From IMG/VR virus record IMGVR_UViG_3300005253_000118, positions 1 through 61,667 of that record: 61,667 nt of DNA. One strand, 5' to 3'. The translations under genes were made by a program, and so were the position numbers. Of this stretch, positions 36,544-43,659 are shown piece after piece. How positions within the stretch are numbered: position 1 is the first letter of the stretch; every line of letters begins with the position of its first letter. This DNA is from a virus. The notes beneath the pieces are model-generated. The model worked only from the letters and a program-made list of their open reading frames with translations, was not told the DNA's origin and did no database searches.

Positions 36544-36760
36544 TATTACCCCCCCTTATTTGGTCAATAGTAATCCTGTCTTCTTGATAAAGCGTTACGC
36601 CGGAATATTTGCCTATTTCACCGCTAAAGATCGGATTCTTGAGCCCGCGCGGTTTCCATCCGCCACGGAGTTGCCCAAGTGTAGGAAATATTTCTCCTGG
36701 AAAAAGCGTTAACCCAAGGACTGCCGCTGCGGTTCGTTTTATGAATGAACGTCTTTTCAT
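36524..36760 (-). CDS. Tat-signal protein with a capsid-like segment (copy 1)
   Basis: 78 residues. Residues 3-9, RRSFIKR, followed by a hydrophobic stretch (TAAAVLGLTLF), form a twin-arginine export signal. Residues 38-63, PRGLKNPIFSGEIGKYSGVTLYQEDRI, closely match the capsid protein at 247-272 (RGLKNPLFTGALGVYEGCILFESQRI; about half identical). The rest is short and unrecognised. It is related to the gene at 37487-37750: both have GEIG(K/R)Y where the resident capsid has GALGVY, and their DNA is also similar. It is probably derived from a capsid gene. Function unknown. Confidence 0.65.
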   Translation of the reverse strand: MKRRSFIKRTAAAVLGLTLFPGEIFPTLGQLRGGWKPRGLKNPIFSGEIGKYSGVTLYQEDRITIDQIRGGNNEWTNV

Positions 36761-36993
36761 TTGGAAAGCAAAATAGTATCAACCCGTTTACCATCAACAA
36801 AGTAAAAACAATTCACATCTTTCAACCTTGAATCTATTATAATCTTCCCCAACGGTGTCTTAACAATAAGGCGGTCAATCCCCGAGCCCATCTCAATTTC
36901 TTCAGTCAATTTAAGTAAAGATTTCGGCCATTTATGCTGCAATCCTATCATCGAGTTTATCAATCGCATCAAAAATACACTCCATACACGCAT
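36757..36993 (-). CDS. Small hypothetical protein
   Basis: Up to 78 residues; the upstream ATG (36993) overlaps the 42-residue gene 36932-37060, and an inner ATG at 36951 is a possible start. The C-terminal half (GIDRLIVKTPLGKIIIDSRL) is beta-like. No family. Confidence 0.4.
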   Translation of the reverse strand: MRVWSVFLMRLINSMIGLQHKWPKSLLKLTEEIEMGSGIDRLIVKTPLGKIIIDSRLKDVNCFYFVDGKRVDTILLSK

Positions 36994-37060
36994 CGTATAG
37001 TGTCTTGATTTTTTCTATCGTTAGCTCGCCCTCAATATCAGTATTGATTGATTTAATCAT
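36932..37060 (-). CDS. Tiny hypothetical protein
   Basis: 42 residues from ATG at 37060 behind GGGAAAG; acidic helical sequence (DIEGELTIEKIKTLYDACMECIFDAIDKLDD). It overlaps the next gene in another frame. Confidence 0.4.
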   Translation of the reverse strand: MIKSINTDIEGELTIEKIKTLYDACMECIFDAIDKLDDRIAA

Positions 37061-37093
37061 TTTTCTTTCCCTCTAATAAATAGAAAAAGTCGG

Positions 37094-37378
37094 TTATAAA
37101 TCACTTAATGGAGCGCCCTTTGAAACTTCATCAAATAACTGTCTCCATTCACTGTTATCTATAATACCAAACGTCACAGCACACTGGATTATACCCTTTC
37201 TATATTCCCTGGTTTTTCTCAGTCTTAATATTTTCAACAACTCTACTTTTCTATAACCGGAAGTTTTAGGGGGTACACTCAAAACAACCTTTCTAAGTTC
37301 ATTAAATTCTTTCTGCGTCCTAAGTAAACTAGCAATCATCCTGTTCATGGTATAAATTTGGGATTTCAGTTTATCCAT
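37094..37378 (-). CDS. Helical basic protein
   Basis: 94 residues: coiled N-terminus (NRMIASLLRTQKEFNELRKVV), then RKVELLKILRLRKTREYRKG, a C-terminal SEWRQLFDEVSK. Possibly nucleic-acid-binding. No family. Confidence 0.5.
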   Translation of the reverse strand: MDKLKSQIYTMNRMIASLLRTQKEFNELRKVVLSVPPKTSGYRKVELLKILRLRKTREYRKGIIQCAVTFGIIDNSEWRQLFDEVSKGAPLSDL

Positions 37379-37389
37379 TACCCCCTCCT

Positions 37390-37441
37390 AAAATAGAAAA
37401 GGGCGCATGCTAAGAGGGTGAGCTCTCACCAGCGCCCTTTC
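37390..37441 (-). terminator. Terminator hairpin
   Basis: AAAGGGCGC (37398-37406) and GCGCCCTTT (37432-37440) form a 9-pair stem with an inner GGTGAGAGCTCACC hairpin. The minus strand continues TTTTCTATTTTAGG. It separates the two Tat/capsid-like genes' neighbourhoods and can act both ways. Confidence 0.65.
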
Positions 37442-37486
37442 TATTCTCTAAATCCGCAAGAGAGCTACCCCTACGGGTTTTGTTTG

Positions 37487-37750
37487 TTATTTATTTAGTT
37501 TTGAGAAATAAGACTCTTCCAGTGCGTCTTTCCAAATCGTTTTAGACCAAATCTTAACGGCTTTTGAGTCGTTAGTGCTAAAATCCCAGACATTCACGCC
37601 CTCATACCGACCTATCTCCCCAGTAAAGATCGGGTTTTTCCTCCCCCTACCGGCCGAAACCGCCACATCTGACGGAATTAAGGCTTTAGGAACCACAAAA
37701 GCCAGCCCTAACAGAGCGGCCGCCCGCTTTATGAATGATCGTCTATTCAT
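37487..37750 (-). CDS. Tat-signal protein with two capsid-like segments (copy 2)
   Basis: 87 residues from the ATG at 37750 behind GGGGAG. RRSFIKR at 3-9 plus the hydrophobic AAALLGLAFVV is a Tat signal. Residues 38-53, KNPIFTGEIGRYEGVN, match the capsid motif near residue 250. Residues 57-86, DFSTNDSKAVKIWSKTIWKDALEESYFSKL, match the capsid N-terminus (EFGTNDAQTVKIWS...ALKATYFKKF). In the capsid the order is the opposite, so the segments are permuted. The stop follows soon after. It may be an exported capsid mimic or relic; no function is known. Confidence 0.65.
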   Translation of the reverse strand: MNRRSFIKRAAALLGLAFVVPKALIPSDVAVSAGRGRKNPIFTGEIGRYEGVNVWDFSTNDSKAVKIWSKTIWKDALEESYFSKLNK

Positions 37751-37755
37751 TTCAA

Positions 37756-38013
37756 TCACTCCCCTAAGAACACATGGCAATAATCATAACGTCTAATAAT
37801 TTTATAATATGCCTTCCCGTCAATCATAATCGGCGCCATTCCGTTTTTTTTCATCCGCTCCACCGCCTTATCTATGTCAACGACGGTAAGTTGCTTGTGC
37901 TTAGGAGTCTGATCTAATATAAACGTATCGTTATAAATTTTTAATTTATCTTCAGCCTTATTCAAAACACCCCTCAGCCTCCTCTTCCCCAAGCTCAGCA
38001 CCACAGGTCGCAT
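37756..38013 (-). CDS. Small protein with a capsid-like central segment
   Basis: Up to 85 residues; a TTG at 37965 behind GAGGAGG is a plausible start. LTVVDIDKAVERMKKNG.APIMIDGKAYYKII resembles the N4-gp56 central motif (capsid 184-216: ALADLNFAKEKAKT..PPIRPAIVDGEEYYVVV). It lacks a Tat signal. It directly precedes copy 2 (which carries the later and N-terminal motifs), so the two adjacent genes together hold three capsid motifs in a non-collinear order. Confidence 0.5.
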   Translation of the reverse strand: MRPVVLSLGKRRLRGVLNKAEDKLKIYNDTFILDQTPKHKQLTVVDIDKAVERMKKNGMAPIMIDGKAYYKIIRRYDYCHVFLGE

Positions 38014-38269
38014 TCAAACAGTAATAAGTCGAGACCGGTATCAGCTTATTCTTGCTCATTAAATTACCCGGATGAACCCCCGGACACTTCTTCATTGTCA
38101 TGCACGGCTGAAACAAAGTCCCGCCGCACTTCGAACATTCCGCATTCTTTAACTCCAACACCGCGGCATTGGTGAGGTCAAATTCCCGGGGAGGGTTGAT
38201 TCTTCCTGGGCCGACTGCCTCCCCACTACCCGGTAGAATTATCCGGCTTTTCACTTTCTTTTGACTCAT
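37958..38269 (-). CDS. Small zinc-binding protein
   Basis: 103 residues with CSKCGG at 45-50 and CMTMKKC/CLNATCG pairs later, a zinc-knuckle type. It also has the segment PREFDLTNAAVLELKNAECSKC. No capsid-like motif seen. Overlaps its neighbours on both sides. Confidence 0.5.
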   Translation of the reverse strand: MSQKKVKSRIILPGSGEAVGPGRINPPREFDLTNAAVLELKNAECSKCGGTLFQPCMTMKKCPGVHPGNLMSKNKLIPVSTYYCLNATCGAELGEEEAEGCFE

Positions 38270-38450
38270 TTTTTCCCTCCTTGGCTTTCACCGAAAGCTC
38301 AATTCCCTGTTCAAAAGCAGACCTTAACATTACACCAAGTGCAATGGGCCATATTGCGACAACAGCCAAGAATTTCCAAACACTCGGTTTCGGCTTGGCA
38401 TCAAAAACAAACCCAAGTGTAAATAAAGCTCCGATAACCCAAAGCGTCAT
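38226..38450 (-). CDS. Small membrane protein, two spans
   Basis: 74 residues with hydrophobic stretches at about 2-16 and 25-42 (FLAVVAIWPIALGVML) and a charged C-terminal tail (AKEGKNESKESEKPD). A membrane protein of the small-gene array; role unknown. Confidence 0.55.
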   Translation of the reverse strand: MTLWVIGALFTLGFVFDAKPKPSVWKFLAVVAIWPIALGVMLRSAFEQGIELSVKAKEGKNESKESEKPDNSTG

Positions 38451-38459
38451 TCCCCCTCC

Positions 38460-38636
38460 TTAAACTTCCCTTGACCACCTCAAAGGCCAAAATGGTATAC
38501 CATGAAGATAACCAACAGCCTGCACGCTTATATCAAGACAATCATCGCTCAGACACAGTAACGGAGCCTGTAAGAACGGGCCAAACCGCCTCGCCCCAAT
38601 ATAAATATCAGTCCCTCCACATAGGTGGCAGATCAT
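38460..38636 (-). CDS. Tiny CxxC protein
   Basis: 58 residues from an ATG directly after the stop of 38637-38768. It begins MICHLCGGTDIYIGARRFG, with Cys also at 28 and 33, suggesting a zinc-binding fold. No known family. Confidence 0.45.
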   Translation of the reverse strand: MICHLCGGTDIYIGARRFGPFLQAPLLCLSDDCLDISVQAVGYLHGIPFWPLRWSREV

Positions 38637-38768
38637 TTATGCTCCGGTTTTAACCTTATACGGAAACCAGCCGCCGTGATTATCATATTGTGATGGCGGC
38701 GCGGTTGCCGAAACGGTTATGATTTGATAAAAATGAAATTCAACCGCTGCTCTTTCTTCTTCTCTCAT
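38637..38768 (-). CDS. Tiny hypothetical protein
   Basis: 43 residues, MREEERAAVEFHFYQIITV then a Pro/Gly-rich end. Followed immediately by the next start codon (TAAATG), suggesting coupled translation. No family. Confidence 0.4.
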   Translation of the reverse strand: MREEERAAVEFHFYQIITVSATAPPSQYDNHGGWFPYKVKTGA

Positions 38769-38796
38769 TTTGGCCACACACCTCTTTCGTTTGATG

Positions 38797-39129
38797 CTAG
38801 CTCAGCTTTTCGCCACAGTTCCGACAGCGTTTGTCGCCTCTGTCCTTAAAATAAAGCCAAACGTCTGAAAAATAATCATATACACGGTGCTTACACTCAG
38901 GCTCCGGTGGTTTGTTTGATGGGTGGGTACAAACGTCAGTATCACCTAAAAACCTACAGATTCCATTGTCCGTAGTTTTTTCGTATGGATAAGGACACTG
39001 ACAATGCAACGGTCCGAATATCTCCGTCAACTCCCCCTTGGCCTCAGCCTTATTACGAGCAAAGAAAGCCTTATATGCCTCTTCCCAACCCTCATGCCGT
39101 CTCTCAAAAAACTCTTTCCATTCGCTCAT
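38797..39129 (-). CDS. Cys/His-rich small protein
   Basis: 110 residues: N-terminal amphipathic helix, then C43, C45, C58, C67, C79 and a C-terminal RCRNCGEKLS. A zinc-ribbon-like C-terminus, one of many here. Confidence 0.45.
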   Translation of the reverse strand: MSEWKEFFERRHEGWEEAYKAFFARNKAEAKGELTEIFGPLHCQCPYPYEKTTDNGICRFLGDTDVCTHPSNKPPEPECKHRVYDYFSDVWLYFKDRGDKRCRNCGEKLS

Positions 39130-39338
39130 TTCCCCTCCTCCCCATGCTGAAAAATCACAGGAACCGTAAATCTAACTGGGCACCCACAGTGATTATCATC
39201 AAGCGCCACCGGCAATGTAAACTCGACATAAATTTTCGCACCCTCCAGTGGCCTTAGAGCAGCGCCTGATTTATTTAACCCCTCAAAAATCTCTAAAAGA
39301 ACTTTAGAAATAAAATCGCTCATTTCATTTGGTCTCAT
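39126..39338 (-). CDS. Small hypothetical protein
   Basis: 70 residues; the start overlaps the upstream stop by four bases and its own stop overlaps the next start. FISKVLLEIFEGLNKSG then a CGC pair. No family. Confidence 0.45.
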   Translation of the reverse strand: MRPNEMSDFISKVLLEIFEGLNKSGAALRPLEGAKIYVEFTLPVALDDNHCGCPVRFTVPVIFQHGEEGK

Positions 39339-39667
39339 TTTACCCTCCCTTTAAACACCAACTGTCTGAAATCCTCTAAATGATATTTAACAGCAGTCAA
39401 CTCGTTCTCCAACACCGGCTCGCCCTCGGCATGAATACCCAATCTCTTTAGCAGATTCGCCATTTCCTGCATAAAAGGCTTTGCTGTCCACTGGCGCAGT
39501 GTAAAGGTAGGTGTGTCTATTGCCACTCCATCTTTAATAACACGCAATACGGGCTCATCGCTTAAGCTCTCGAAAAGCGCCCGCTGTCCATCAGCCCGGA
39601 TCTCAAAAATATAAAAAGATAACTTACCCGCATAGTCCGAATACTCAGCAAAGACCTCGTATTTCAT
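39335..39667 (-). CDS. Small conserved-looking phage protein
   Basis: 110 residues with FTLRQWTAKPFMQEMANLLKRLGI followed by ALKYHLEDFRQL-type ELTAVKYHLEDFRQLVF. I recall comparable 'AFMRALADELR...LKxHLxDLR' proteins in phages, so this is likely a conserved phage small protein, function unknown. Confidence 0.55.
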   Translation of the reverse strand: MKYEVFAEYSDYAGKLSFYIFEIRADGQRALFESLSDEPVLRVIKDGVAIDTPTFTLRQWTAKPFMQEMANLLKRLGIHAEGEPVLENELTAVKYHLEDFRQLVFKGRVK

Positions 39668-39681
39668 TCCCCCTCCTAAAA

Positions 39682-39912
39682 TCAGTTTATGGGCAAATCC
39701 CCCGGTTCTATTAATACTTTGTAGACATAAACCCCAGAATATCTATCCCGGCGTTGCCGGTGAAACTCGTCCTGCATTCTCTTAGTATCCCACCGCTTAG
39801 GCGGCCGCCAGTAATAAGAAATTACAGGGCTATCCTTTATAACCTCTTCCACCCGCTCCCACCAAGAATCACCGTATTTTTTGGCTATCTTTTTTAATAA
39901 GCGGCGTTTCAT
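39682..39912 (-). CDS. Basic small protein
   Basis: 76 residues; KRRLLKKIAKKYGDSWWERVEEVIK at the start and MQDEFHRQRRDRYSGVYVYK later, strongly basic. Possibly nucleic-acid-binding. No family. Confidence 0.45.
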   Translation of the reverse strand: MKRRLLKKIAKKYGDSWWERVEEVIKDSPVISYYWRPPKRWDTKRMQDEFHRQRRDRYSGVYVYKVLIEPGDLPIN

Positions 39913-39970
39913 CCCTTATCACTCACCCTCCTGCAAAAACAAAGCCCAAACCAATATATAGGGAGTATCC

Positions 39971-40159
39971 TTACCATGTGTGCCCGGGCATAAACCCTGG
40001 ATCGATCGGTGGTGGATAATGAGTAAGCTTCTTCTCCATCTCATCCAGCCTCTCACGCACATTGCTTAAATCCGCTTCCAGTTTTTCTAATCGATCAGCT
40101 TGGTCCCGTAGCTTGTCCCTGTTGCTATAACCTATCGGCACTTCCTCGTTCCCATTCAT
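39971..40159 (-). CDS. Small coiled-coil protein
   Basis: 62 residues from the ATG at 40159 behind AGGAGGG (an upstream ATG at 40204 lacks a site). RDKLRDQADRLEKLEADLSNVRERLDEMEKKL is a clear coiled coil, then a Pro-rich tail. Confidence 0.5.
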   Translation of the reverse strand: MNGNEEVPIGYSNRDKLRDQADRLEKLEADLSNVRERLDEMEKKLTHYPPPIDPGFMPGHTW

Positions 40160-40160
40160 T

Positions 40161-40358
40161 TTACCCTCCTGCATCGGGTTTATAATCCCTCGTGTGACTA
40201 TCATCCCTTAAACACCCACACTCAGCGCAAATCCACCAAATTGAAGCCATACCGTCAGAAACAGTTTGATTGTGATATTCTTTTCTCGTACCAGAATGAC
40301 CACACTTCGGGCACGGGGTCTCTGAAAGCTCTAAACAAACAGTATTAAATGTCTTCAT
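40161..40358 (-). CDS. Zinc-ribbon mini-protein 1
   Basis: 65 residues: CPKCGH ... WWICAECGC ... HTRDYK. It is one of three related mini-proteins (others 40362-40553 and 59539-59748) with CxxC, a Trp-rich [VWI]W.C..CG and a final HTxDYxK or YDYKK. The CxxC pairs suggest a zinc ribbon. Confidence 0.55.
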   Translation of the reverse strand: MKTFNTVCLELSETPCPKCGHSGTRKEYHNQTVSDGMASIWWICAECGCLRDDSHTRDYKPDAGG

Positions 40359-40361
40359 TTG

Positions 40362-40553
40362 TTACCCTCCTTTTTTTATATAATCTTTAGTGTGGGTCTC
40401 TAGTTTAAAACCGCATCGGGCGCATTTCCAGATGAGCTTTTCCTCACCCAGCGGCTCCTCCCCAAAAAATACATCCGTATACCACCTCTTATTAGTGGGT
40501 GACCCAAACCCGCACTTTTCACATTTCTCAGGTACCTCGTGGTATAATATCAT
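40362..40553 (-). CDS. Zinc-ribbon mini-protein 2
   Basis: 63 residues: CEKCGFGS ... LIWKCARCGFKLETHTKDYIKK. Directly beside mini-protein 1 and clearly similar in the second half, so a tandem duplication is likely. Confidence 0.55.
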   Translation of the reverse strand: MILYHEVPEKCEKCGFGSPTNKRWYTDVFFGEEPLGEEKLIWKCARCGFKLETHTKDYIKKGG

Positions 40554-40767
40554 CTACCCTCCTATTCCTCTTTAATAAAAATACACCCAACACTGTTAAA
40601 AGTCCTACCTTAAATATCGCTACCGAAAACCACGTCCCGGTTATACCAGCCATCCACCGCAATAAAGGGTTCATCTCATACGCCCCTAATTCCAAAAGCA
40701 GCTTGGTTTGATAAAAATCAACCATACAATAAAAGAAGAGCGCGATATACAAAAGCCATTGAATCAA
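40528..40767 (-). CDS. Small membrane protein (DUF5658-like pattern)
   Basis: 79 residues with three hydrophobic spans (about 5-25, 37-52, 55-68). LLELGAYEMNPLLRWM resembles the (A)LxxGxxExNPxx pattern of DUF5658-type phage membrane proteins. Role unknown. Confidence 0.5.
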   Translation of the reverse strand: MIQWLLYIALFFYCMVDFYQTKLLLELGAYEMNPLLRWMAGITGTWFSVAIFKVGLLTVLGVFLLKRNRRVDDIIPRGT

Positions 40768-40959
40768 TTACCCCCCCTTTCTAAGGTGTAGAATAACCCT
40801 TTTATAATGTGTTGCCCACCAAAGCAACCTCTCAAATCGGTTTATCGTTACCTTCCGAATGGCCTTTGTCTTTCTATCATAAACCAATTTGCTCCCTCCA
40901 GGACGGCGATCGGTTTTTTCGATAAATCCACCCCCATTATATTTGATGTACGTTTTCAC
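40768..40959 (-). CDS. Basic small protein, GTG start
   Basis: 63 residues; the GTG (40959) overlaps the TGA of the 40956-41111 gene. Lys/Arg-rich with RFERLLWWATHYKRVILHLRK, possibly DNA-binding. No family. Confidence 0.45.
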   Translation of the reverse strand: MKTYIKYNGGGFIEKTDRRPGGSKLVYDRKTKAIRKVTINRFERLLWWATHYKRVILHLRKGG

Positions 40960-41111
40960 ATTGGCGGCCTGTTGGTTTTATCAACCATATCCTCTACCAT
41001 TGAAATTATCTCAGCCCCGATATCAACGATCAGCTCCCTTAATTCTGCAGCCTCCTCGGGGAAGAAAGCGTAAAGAATGACAAGAATTGCTATAAATATA
41101 ATAAAGGGCAT
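40956..41111 (-). CDS. Small membrane protein
   Basis: 51 residues from the ATG at 41111 behind AGGAGGG. One hydrophobic span (FIIFIAILVILYAFF) followed by an acidic coil. Translationally overlapped by the next gene. Confidence 0.5.
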   Translation of the reverse strand: MPFIIFIAILVILYAFFPEEAAELRELIVDIGAEIISMVEDMVDKTNRPPM

Positions 41112-41128
41112 GGTTCCCTCCTAAGTTT

Positions 41129-41383
41129 TCATTTTCCCTTTTGCCACTCATTAAATAACTCGAATATCTCTTCAAGAGACACGAAGTCCTCAATTCGATA
41201 AACACAGCTTCCTAAACGTAATTCCTCGCCACGATTACTCATATCCTGCAAAGTCTTGATATAAGTTTTCTGAATATTAGGTGGATTCAAGTACTTTGAT
41301 TTCCACTGACCATGCTCTGGCCAATCTATCTTTTTGAAAGATCCGTGAACAACAAAGTCGTTTAACCTGCTAAAGAAACCCAT
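41129..41383 (-). CDS. Small hypothetical protein
   Basis: 84 residues, no recognised domain; TYIKTLQDMSNRGEELRLGS and a C-terminal EDFVSLEEIFELFNEWQK. Ribosome-binding site AGGAGGG. Confidence 0.45.
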   Translation of the reverse strand: MGFFSRLNDFVVHGSFKKIDWPEHGQWKSKYLNPPNIQKTYIKTLQDMSNRGEELRLGSCVYRIEDFVSLEEIFELFNEWQKGK

Positions 41384-41464
41384 TTACCCTCCTATTACCC
41401 AAACTATAAAACTTTATACTGTTCCGGCTCAAAACCATCCGGCTTTTCCAACCTATATAAACGC

Positions 41465-41590
41465 CTATGCCGGGCCACTGTAATATTTAAGCAACATATA
41501 AATTGCATATACCATAACTGTGACGCCCGCTCCTGCCATCATAGAACCAAAAAGTACGGCGATTACCAACACCAGTTCTGACGGAATCAT
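41465..41590 (-). CDS. Tiny membrane protein
   Basis: 41 residues starting behind AGGAGGG. Strongly hydrophobic (LVLVIAVLFGSMMAGAGVTVMVYAIYML), one or two spans. Tiny membrane proteins like this are frequent in phage early arrays. Confidence 0.45.
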   Translation of the reverse strand: MIPSELVLVIAVLFGSMMAGAGVTVMVYAIYMLLKYYSGPA

Positions 41591-41601
41591 ATTTTACCCT
41601 C

Positions 41602-41766
41602 CTAAAATTGGTTCGGGTGTTTAAAAAATCGCCCTGCTGACGCCCGAGTGTCACGTCGTATTTTAGCCTTCACCCACTCCACTATAAAAATAACCGTGAA
41701 AACACCGGCACCATAAGTGCCTAATAAAAGTACTAATAAATTCTCATTTGTATACAGTATATCCAT
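41602..41766 (-). CDS. Small membrane protein
   Basis: 54 residues from the ATG at 41766 behind AGGAGGGG. Hydrophobic segment (LLVLLLGTYGAGVFTVIFIV) and a basic C-terminal half. Adjacent to 41465-41590. Confidence 0.45.
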   Translation of the reverse strand: MDILYTNENLLVLLLGTYGAGVFTVIFIVEWVKAKIRRDTRASAGRFFKHPNQF

Positions 41767-41802
41767 CTTAACCCCTCCTAAATGATTCGTATCGACAGGG
41801 AT

Positions 41803-41946
41803 CTATTCCTTATCTTCTTTTTCACACTTAGCGCAGGGTTCGTCCTCATAAAGCGCATAAACTGAGAACTCTGTCGCGCAACCACAGGGTTTTCGTGGGA
41901 GCCCGTATTCTCTTATAATCTTTTTTATACGATCACTGTCCGTCAT
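41803..41946 (-). CDS. Small CxC-type protein
   Basis: 47 residues with CGC and CAKC; MTDSDRIKKIIREYGL is a helical opening. Its ATG overlaps the stop of the possible 25-residue leader peptide. Zinc-like. Confidence 0.4.
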   Translation of the reverse strand: MTDSDRIKKIIREYGLPRKPCGCATEFSVYALYEDEPCAKCEKEDKE

Positions 41947-42020
41947 TGGCTCTCTATAAAATATGATTTATATCGACAGGTAGATATATATACAGGTGAA
42001 CACCCCCGTGCCCATGGCAT
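41943..42020 (-). CDS. Possible 25-residue leader peptide
   Basis: ATG at 42020 with AAGGAGGGGGC directly before it; it ends in an ATGA overlap with 41803-41946. It sits behind strong G/C-run hairpins (42055-42090). Two longer frames on this strand (41954-42199 and 41968-42201) lack a ribosome-binding site and are low-complexity. Coding is uncertain. Confidence 0.3.
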   Translation of the reverse strand: MPWARGCSPVYISTCRYKSYFIESQ

Positions 42021-42054
42021 GCCCCCTCCTTATATATACCAAAATCAAAGCATG

Positions 42055-42120
42055 CTTTTCGAGGGGGTAGGGGGGGGCTATGCTCTCCCCCCTGCCTCTC
42101 CCTGGCGCTGGCGCTTGGCC
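42055..42120 (-). promoter_or_regulatory. G/C-run hairpin region before a tiny-gene block
   Basis: On the minus strand a run of six G and an eight-C run (GGGGGG ... CCCCCCCC) can fold as a hairpin, and AAAGCATGCTTT is a palindrome next to it. It lies between the divergent-operator region and the 41.9 kb leader, so it may be a structured 5' leader. Confidence 0.35.
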
Positions 42121-42194
42121 GCTCTCTCTGTGCCGCTGCCTGCTGCTGTGTGTGCTGTAATATCCAACGTCCGATAACGTATAATCTGTAAACT

Positions 42195-42225
42195 TCCACA
42201 AGCTATAGTATAGCTACAATGTATT
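42195..42225. promoter_or_regulatory. AGCTA boxes (two copies, 11 bases apart)
   Basis: AGCTA at 42201-42205 and 42212-42216, spaced 11 bases, inside the perfect palindrome GCTATACTATAGC. The same box occurs three times, also 11 bases apart, at 43.4 kb. This looks like a shared operator for a repressor or activator on one helical face. Confidence 0.5.
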
Positions 42226-42299
42226 CACATTATGTAACACGAATCAGAATATCGTAGTATATTGAAGTATATTGAAGCATATAAGAGATAAACGGTTTA

Positions 42300-42911
42300 C
42301 TACTCCGCATCTAAATCGTCTGCTATCACCGATCCTGCCACTTCCGCATCATACGCATCTTTGAGAGCTTTCCGGTTGCTATCCCCCGTGAACTTGCCAA
42401 GTGCAGCCAAATCTTCCGGTGTCATGTTGAGGAAAGCAATGTTTGATGTTGACTTGTCGGCTTCTAACCGTCCGACCCCATGAGCTTCTTTCGATAATTT
42501 TATCCCCTCGGATACCGACAGATCGCCTTTTTTATCAACCACAGTGTCAACGCCGATCCTCTCCATATTGGTCCATGCAGCAGCTCTGTTATCGTTGAAA
42601 ATCTTTATTTCTACGGGATCACCAAAGATCTTTATAAATTTTTGTAATGCTTGGTCAATGGCTTGTGGGCTAACTTCAAAGTAATTACCGATCTCTGCGA
42701 GTGTTTTACGGTCTGTGAATCTCATCTTGCAGGCCTCGACCAGATCAACTTTTTTCAACTGAAGATTGCGCTTACCGCCATTTTTAGAGTTTTTTTGTGT
42801 TTTAGGAAGATGTATTGATAATTTAACACCCTGAGAGTCCGCAGGAGTGATGATTTCGTTTGGCGTCTGGGTTTGGGTTGAGGTTACTACGGGGTTAAGC
42901 GTTATTGTCAT
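42300..42911 (-). CDS. HTH protein, candidate small terminase
   Basis: 203 residues. RKTLAEIGNYFEVSPQAIDQALQKF is a helix-turn-helix; the rest is charged and helical, ending in an acidic tail (AEVAGSVIADDLDAE). Small terminase subunits often show an N-terminal HTH and helical C-terminus, and lie upstream of terL. Here six kb of tiny genes intervene, so a regulatory protein is also possible. Confidence 0.5.
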   Translation of the reverse strand: MTITLNPVVTSTQTQTPNEIITPADSQGVKLSIHLPKTQKNSKNGGKRNLQLKKVDLVEACKMRFTDRKTLAEIGNYFEVSPQAIDQALQKFIKIFGDPVEIKIFNDNRAAAWTNMERIGVDTVVDKKGDLSVSEGIKLSKEAHGVGRLEADKSTSNIAFLNMTPEDLAALGKFTGDSNRKALKDAYDAEVAGSVIADDLDAE

Positions 42912-43312
42912 TCGGTTTGTGCTCCCTGAGCTTTCAGGCGTTTGAGCTCGGTCTGTGTAGGGAAAATCGGACTTGTCATTTGTCCTTGCGCTACGTTGCC
43001 TTGAGGTGCAGGCAACTTGCTTGCCCGGTTGGCTGTCCGCATCGAGTCGGGCTCACGCCCTCTAGTATGTGAATAAAAAACCACAACAATATGTGATTTA
43101 TTATTGAATTCGGGTGAGGTGTTCATGGTATCCGCCAGGGCCTGGGCTTCCTTGCGTGTTTTAGATCTGGGTTTTTCGAGCTTATCTATTGCGTCGGCGG
43201 TGAGGTCGTGGAGGAAATCGTTGAATGCTGGTTGTGTCTGGAGTTTCGGGCCGGAGTGAGTTTCGCCTCTCGAGTTAACCCATGATATGCAAAACGGCTT
43301 TTTTACTGGCAT
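42908..43312 (-). CDS. Hypothetical protein
   Basis: 134 residues; first gene of the minus operon below the divergent control region. It is Lys/Gln/Thr-rich (KLEKPRSKTRKEAQALAD) with no known motif; the C-terminus is low complexity. Confidence 0.5.
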   Translation of the reverse strand: MPVKKPFCISWVNSRGETHSGPKLQTQPAFNDFLHDLTADAIDKLEKPRSKTRKEAQALADTMNTSPEFNNKSHIVVVFYSHTRGREPDSMRTANRASKLPAPQGNVAQGQMTSPIFPTQTELKRLKAQGAQTE

Positions 43313-43659
43313 TGCGACAACCCTTTGCGCCCCTCGAGTGTAAACACTAGAGAGGCTTTTCTATTGAATACAATTGGGCGCAGTTATCCCCCCTGCCGAA
43401 AAACATGGCTATAATGTAGCTACATAGTAGCTATATCACAGCTACGTGACAGGGGCGGGATCGGGAATAATGCGGGTAGGCCTGCCGTAATCGCATAGAC
43501 TGTCATACCGTTGGCAGTCGTTTCCTTCTCCGGCCTCCCGATACCATTTCCAGTATCAGGACAGGGCGGGAATATCTACCAACTCGATCTTATTGTACCG
43601 CTGAGTCAGGCGGTGCCCCTGTTTCAGCCTGGGGGTCTGTGTTCGGCATGATGATGTCG

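Noticed and set aside
41954-42201. Two long frames at 41954-42199 and 41968-42201 as genes
   Set aside because: Their starts lack a ribosome-binding site, they overlap in different frames and their middle is Pro/Arg/Gly low-complexity from G/C runs.
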